The notes under the pieces are model-generated. The model ran no database searches, was not told the origin of the DNA, and was given only the letters and a program-made list of their open reading frames with translations. A DNA stretch of 64,000 nt from Lysinibacillus_B sp050613145 (GTDB taxonomy: Bacteria > Bacillota > Bacilli > Bacillales_A > Planococcaceae), in the NCBI RefSeq assembly GCF_050613145.1, contig NZ_CP192507.1:2914001-2978000 (forward strand), in the 5' to 3' direction. Below are positions 61,486 through 64,000 of the stretch, in pieces (within the stretch, counting starts at the first letter, position 1; every line of letters starts with the position of its first letter). Position numbers and translations under genes: made by a program.

Positions 61486-62748
61486 TTAAAGATTTTTAAT
61501 TAATTCGTTAGCGAACTCTGAACATTTAACTTCTGTAGCACCATCCATTAAACGAGCGAAGTCATAAGTTACTACTTTAGAAGAGATTGTTTTCTCTACA
61601 GAGTTAGTAACCATGTCTGCAGCTTCTTGCCAGCCAAGGTGTTCAAGCATTAATACGCCTGAAAGTAATACTGAAGATGGATTTACTTTGTCAAGACCAG
61701 CGTATTTTGGAGCTGTTCCGTGAGTTGCTTCGAAGATCGCATGACCAGTTACATAGTTAATGTTCGCACCTGGAGCGATACCAATACCACCAACTTGTGC
61801 AGCTAGTGCATCAGAAATGTAGTCACCGTTTAAGTTCATAGTAGCTACTACGTCGAACTCGTTTGGACGAGTTAAGATTTGTTGTAAGAAGATATCAGCG
61901 ATAGAATCTTTTACGATGATTTTGCCAGCAGCTTCAGCTTGCTTTTGTGCTTCGTTAGCAGCAGCTTCGCCTTGCTCAGCTTTGATTGCATCGTATTGGT
62001 TCCAAGTGAATACTTGCTCACCAAATTCTTTTTCAGCTAACTCGTAACCCCATTTTTTAAATCCACCCTCTGTGAACTTCATGATGTTACCTTTGTGAAC
62101 TAAAGTAACTGTAGGTTGGTTATGCTTGATCGCGTACTCGATTGCAGCACGAACTAAACGCTCAGTACCTTCTTTAGATACAGGTTTTACACCAATACCA
62201 GAAGTTTCTGGGAAACGAATGTTTTTAGTACCGAATTCTGTTTGTAGGAAGTCGATAATTTTTTTAGCTTGGTCTGAACCAGCTTCAAACTCGATACCTG
62301 CATAGATATCTTCTGTGTTTTCACGGAAAATTACCATGTCAACGTCTTCTGGACGTTTAACTGGAGAAGGAACACCATCAAAGTGACGTACTGGACGTAA
62401 GCATACGTATAAGTCTAATTCTTGACGTAATGCTACGTTTAGGGAACGGATACCGCCACCGATTGGAGTTGTTAAAGGACCTTTAATAGCAATTAAATAT
62501 TCGTCGATTTTATTTAAAGTTTCTTGTGGTAACCATTCACCAGTTTGGTTGAATGCTTTCTCACCAGCAAGTACTTCTAACCACTCAATTTTCTTTTCGC
62601 CATTGTAAGCTTTTTCTACAGCTGCGTCGATTACGCGAGAAGCTGCTGCCCAAATATCTGGACCAATACCGTCACCCTCGATGAAAGGAATAACTGGGTT
62701 GTTTGGCACGTTTAACACGCCATTTTCTACTACAATTTTGTTCGTCAT
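61486..62748 (-). CDS. icd: Isocitrate dehydrogenase (NADP)
   Basis: Oxidises isocitrate to 2-oxoglutarate. 420 residues: PVIPFIEGDGIGPDIW, IAIKGPLTTPIGGGIRSLNVALRQ, NTEDIYAGIE, the phosphorylatable-type loop RFPETSGIGVKPVSKEG and NLNGDYISDALAAQVGGIGIAPGAN. Second in citZ-icd-mdh. Confidence 0.97.
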   Translation of the reverse strand: MTNKIVVENGVLNVPNNPVIPFIEGDGIGPDIWAAASRVIDAAVEKAYNGEKKIEWLEVLAGEKAFNQTGEWLPQETLNKIDEYLIAIKGPLTTPIGGGIRSLNVALRQELDLYVCLRPVRHFDGVPSPVKRPEDVDMVIFRENTEDIYAGIEFEAGSDQAKKIIDFLQTEFGTKNIRFPETSGIGVKPVSKEGTERLVRAAIEYAIKHNQPTVTLVHKGNIMKFTEGGFKKWGYELAEKEFGEQVFTWNQYDAIKAEQGEAAANEAQKQAEAAGKIIVKDSIADIFLQQILTRPNEFDVVATMNLNGDYISDALAAQVGGIGIAPGANINYVTGHAIFEATHGTAPKYAGLDKVNPSSVLLSGVLMLEHLGWQEAADMVTNSVEKTISSKVVTYDFARLMDGATEVKCSEFANELIKNL

Positions 62749-62775
62749 GAATATTTTGCCTCCTATATTCGTAAA

Positions 62776-62806
62776 TCTAGGACTGTGTAAATCACACAGT
62801 CCTAGA
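62776..62806. terminator. Hairpin between citZ and icd
   Basis: Perfect 13-bp stem TCTAGGACTGTGT/ACACAGTCCTAGA. Only a weak T-rich tail follows on the minus strand, so partial termination or mRNA processing between citZ and icd is likely. Confidence 0.65.
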
Positions 62807-62828
62807 TAAGTTTAGCATATTTTCTAAA

Positions 62829-63944
62829 TTAGCGCTCGTTGATTGGAACGTATTTTTGCATTCCTGGTCCAACATATTCTGCACGTGGACGAATTAAGCG
62901 GTTATTAGCATATTGCTCAAGGATGTGTGCTACCCAACCTGATGTACGAGATACAGCAAAGATTGGTGTGAATAAGTCATGTTCAATACCTAAAGAATCA
63001 TAAACTGATGCTGAGAAGAAGTCTACGTTTGCTGGAAGACCTTTTTGTTCTACGATCATGTCGTGGATTTTCACTGACATTTCGTAAAGTTCTGGTTTAC
63101 CAGTTAAAGCAGTTAACTTCTGAGACATTTCACGTAAGTGTGGTGCACGTGGGTCGCCTTTGCGATATACGCGGTGACCGAAGCCCATGATTTTCTCTTT
63201 ATTGTCAAGTTTACCTTGAACGTAAGACTCAACATTATCCATTGAACCGATTTCTGATAACATCTTCATAACTTGCTCGTTCGCACCGCCATGTAATGGG
63301 CCTTTTAATGCGCCGATTGCAGCAGTTACACCTGAGTATACATCAGATAATGTCGCTACACATACGCGAGCTGTAAATGTTGAAGCGTTTAACTCGTGGT
63401 CAGCGTGTAAAATTAACGCTTTATCGAACGCTTCGATTGCAATTCCTTCTGGCTCTTCACCAGAAAGCATATATAAGAAGTTAGCTGCATAGCCAAGTTC
63501 TGGTTTTGGAGCAATTGGCTCTAATCCTTTACGGATACGAGAGAATGCAGTTACTACTGCAGCAATTTTTGCTTGTAAGCGAATCGCTTTGCGGTAGTTT
63601 GCTTCCGGGTCCATAACATCAGCTTCTGCGTCGAATGTACCAAGCATAGAAACTGCTGTACGTAATGCAGCCATTGGATGAACTGTGTCAAGTGGCATAG
63701 ATTTGAATAAGTCATAAATAGCAGCTGGAATGTCCATGTTATCTGCTAATTGTTGTTTTAACTCAGCAAGCTCGTCTGCTTTTGGTAAACGAGTATGCCA
63801 TAATAAGTAGATAATTTCTTCAAACGATGCATTGTTCGTTAAATCATCGATGTTATAACCTACGTATGTAAGTGTGTCATCGATAATTGAACTGATTTTT
63901 GACTCTGCAGCAACAATGCCTTCTAAGCCTTTAGTTGTTGACAT
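62829..63944 (-). CDS. citZ: Citrate synthase
   Basis: First TCA-cycle enzyme, making citrate from oxaloacetate and acetyl-CoA. 371 residues, the short Gram-positive form: KGLEGIVAAESKISSI, LHADHELNASTFTARV (His), LKGPLHGGANEQVMKML (His), and IMGFGHRVYRKGDPRA. ATG 63944 follows GGAGCG; an in-frame start at 63962 has no SD. The gene is complete; its promoter lies at or past the window edge. Confidence 0.97.
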   Translation of the reverse strand: MSTTKGLEGIVAAESKISSIIDDTLTYVGYNIDDLTNNASFEEIIYLLWHTRLPKADELAELKQQLADNMDIPAAIYDLFKSMPLDTVHPMAALRTAVSMLGTFDAEADVMDPEANYRKAIRLQAKIAAVVTAFSRIRKGLEPIAPKPELGYAANFLYMLSGEEPEGIAIEAFDKALILHADHELNASTFTARVCVATLSDVYSGVTAAIGALKGPLHGGANEQVMKMLSEIGSMDNVESYVQGKLDNKEKIMGFGHRVYRKGDPRAPHLREMSQKLTALTGKPELYEMSVKIHDMIVEQKGLPANVDFFSASVYDSLGIEHDLFTPIFAVSRTSGWVAHILEQYANNRLIRPRAEYVGPGMQKYVPINER

Positions 63945-64000
63945 AATAATTCGCTCCTTCATGATTATAATTTTTTTGTAAGTGCTTTCTTTTTAGTTGA

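Noticed and set aside
1..64000. CRISPR arrays, tRNA and rRNA genes, prophage
   Set aside because: No regularly spaced repeats, tRNA or rRNA signatures, or phage structural genes seen. The 20-21-bp units at 42559 are contiguous and diverged, not a CRISPR.

Overview
The window reads as chromosomal DNA of a low-GC, endospore-forming member of the Bacillales, closest in gene order to the Lysinibacillus/Solibacillus/Planococcaceae group. Evidence: an SspI spore protein, a CotA-type multicopper oxidase, T-box leaders before pheS and thrS, an L20-type leader before infC, and long blocks in Bacillus order (citZ-icd-mdh, phoP-phoR, polA-mutM-coaE, gapB, nrdR-dnaB-dnaI, thrS, infC-rpmI-rplT-ysdA, ysdB, ysdC, pheS-pheT, and nadB-nadC-nadA divergent from nifS). 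Genus is inferred from gene order only. Most core genes lie on the minus strand.

Region 1 (1-4.2 kb) is accessory: a structured intergenic repeat, an IS1182-type insertion sequence that landed in a terminator hairpin and duplicated it, and a three-gene minus-strand cassette. The cassette holds an HTH+TPR regulator of the RNPP (NprR/PlcR-like) type, a 46-residue exported peptide, and an unrecognised 169-residue protein whose start overlaps the peptide stop. It looks like an undescribed peptide quorum-sensing module and is the strongest novelty candidate here.

Region 2 (4.3-20.8 kb) starts with rnhC and then holds a mixed set of genes between rnhC and pheT, which are neighbours in B. subtilis: two dCache chemoreceptors, DbpA helicase, PsiE, a CotA-like oxidase, an isochorismatase-fold hydrolase, a VanW lipoprotein, an unknown membrane protein, a DUF3817-MFS fusion, and thiM-thiD-thiE behind a TPP riboswitch. 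Palindromic intergenic repeats are concentrated here.

Region 3 (20.8-38.1 kb) holds pheS-pheT with its T-box, a TrmH-type methyltransferase, sspI, nifS, the NAD biosynthesis operon, a globin-coupled chemoreceptor with a degenerate C-terminal CZB domain, argF, an M42 peptidase, a dimeric dUTPase, ysdB, and the ycgQ/ycgR pair.

Region 4 (38.1-64 kb) is a near-continuous core block: a second copy of the structured repeat, ysdA, rplT-rpmI-infC (infC starts at ATT), thrS (T-box), dnaI-dnaB-nrdR (dnaI probably starts at ATC), gapB, coaE-mutM-polA, an unknown membrane protein, an ATP-grasp enzyme followed by a chemoreceptor, hflK-hflC, phoP-phoR, a MaoC-like protein, mdh, icd and citZ. Replication initiation and repair, translation, phosphate signalling and the TCA cycle are represented. 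No rRNA, tRNA, CRISPR array or prophage was seen. Where in-frame upstream codons lack a ribosome binding site, starts were moved to the codon with the best Shine-Dalgarno (SD) spacing.
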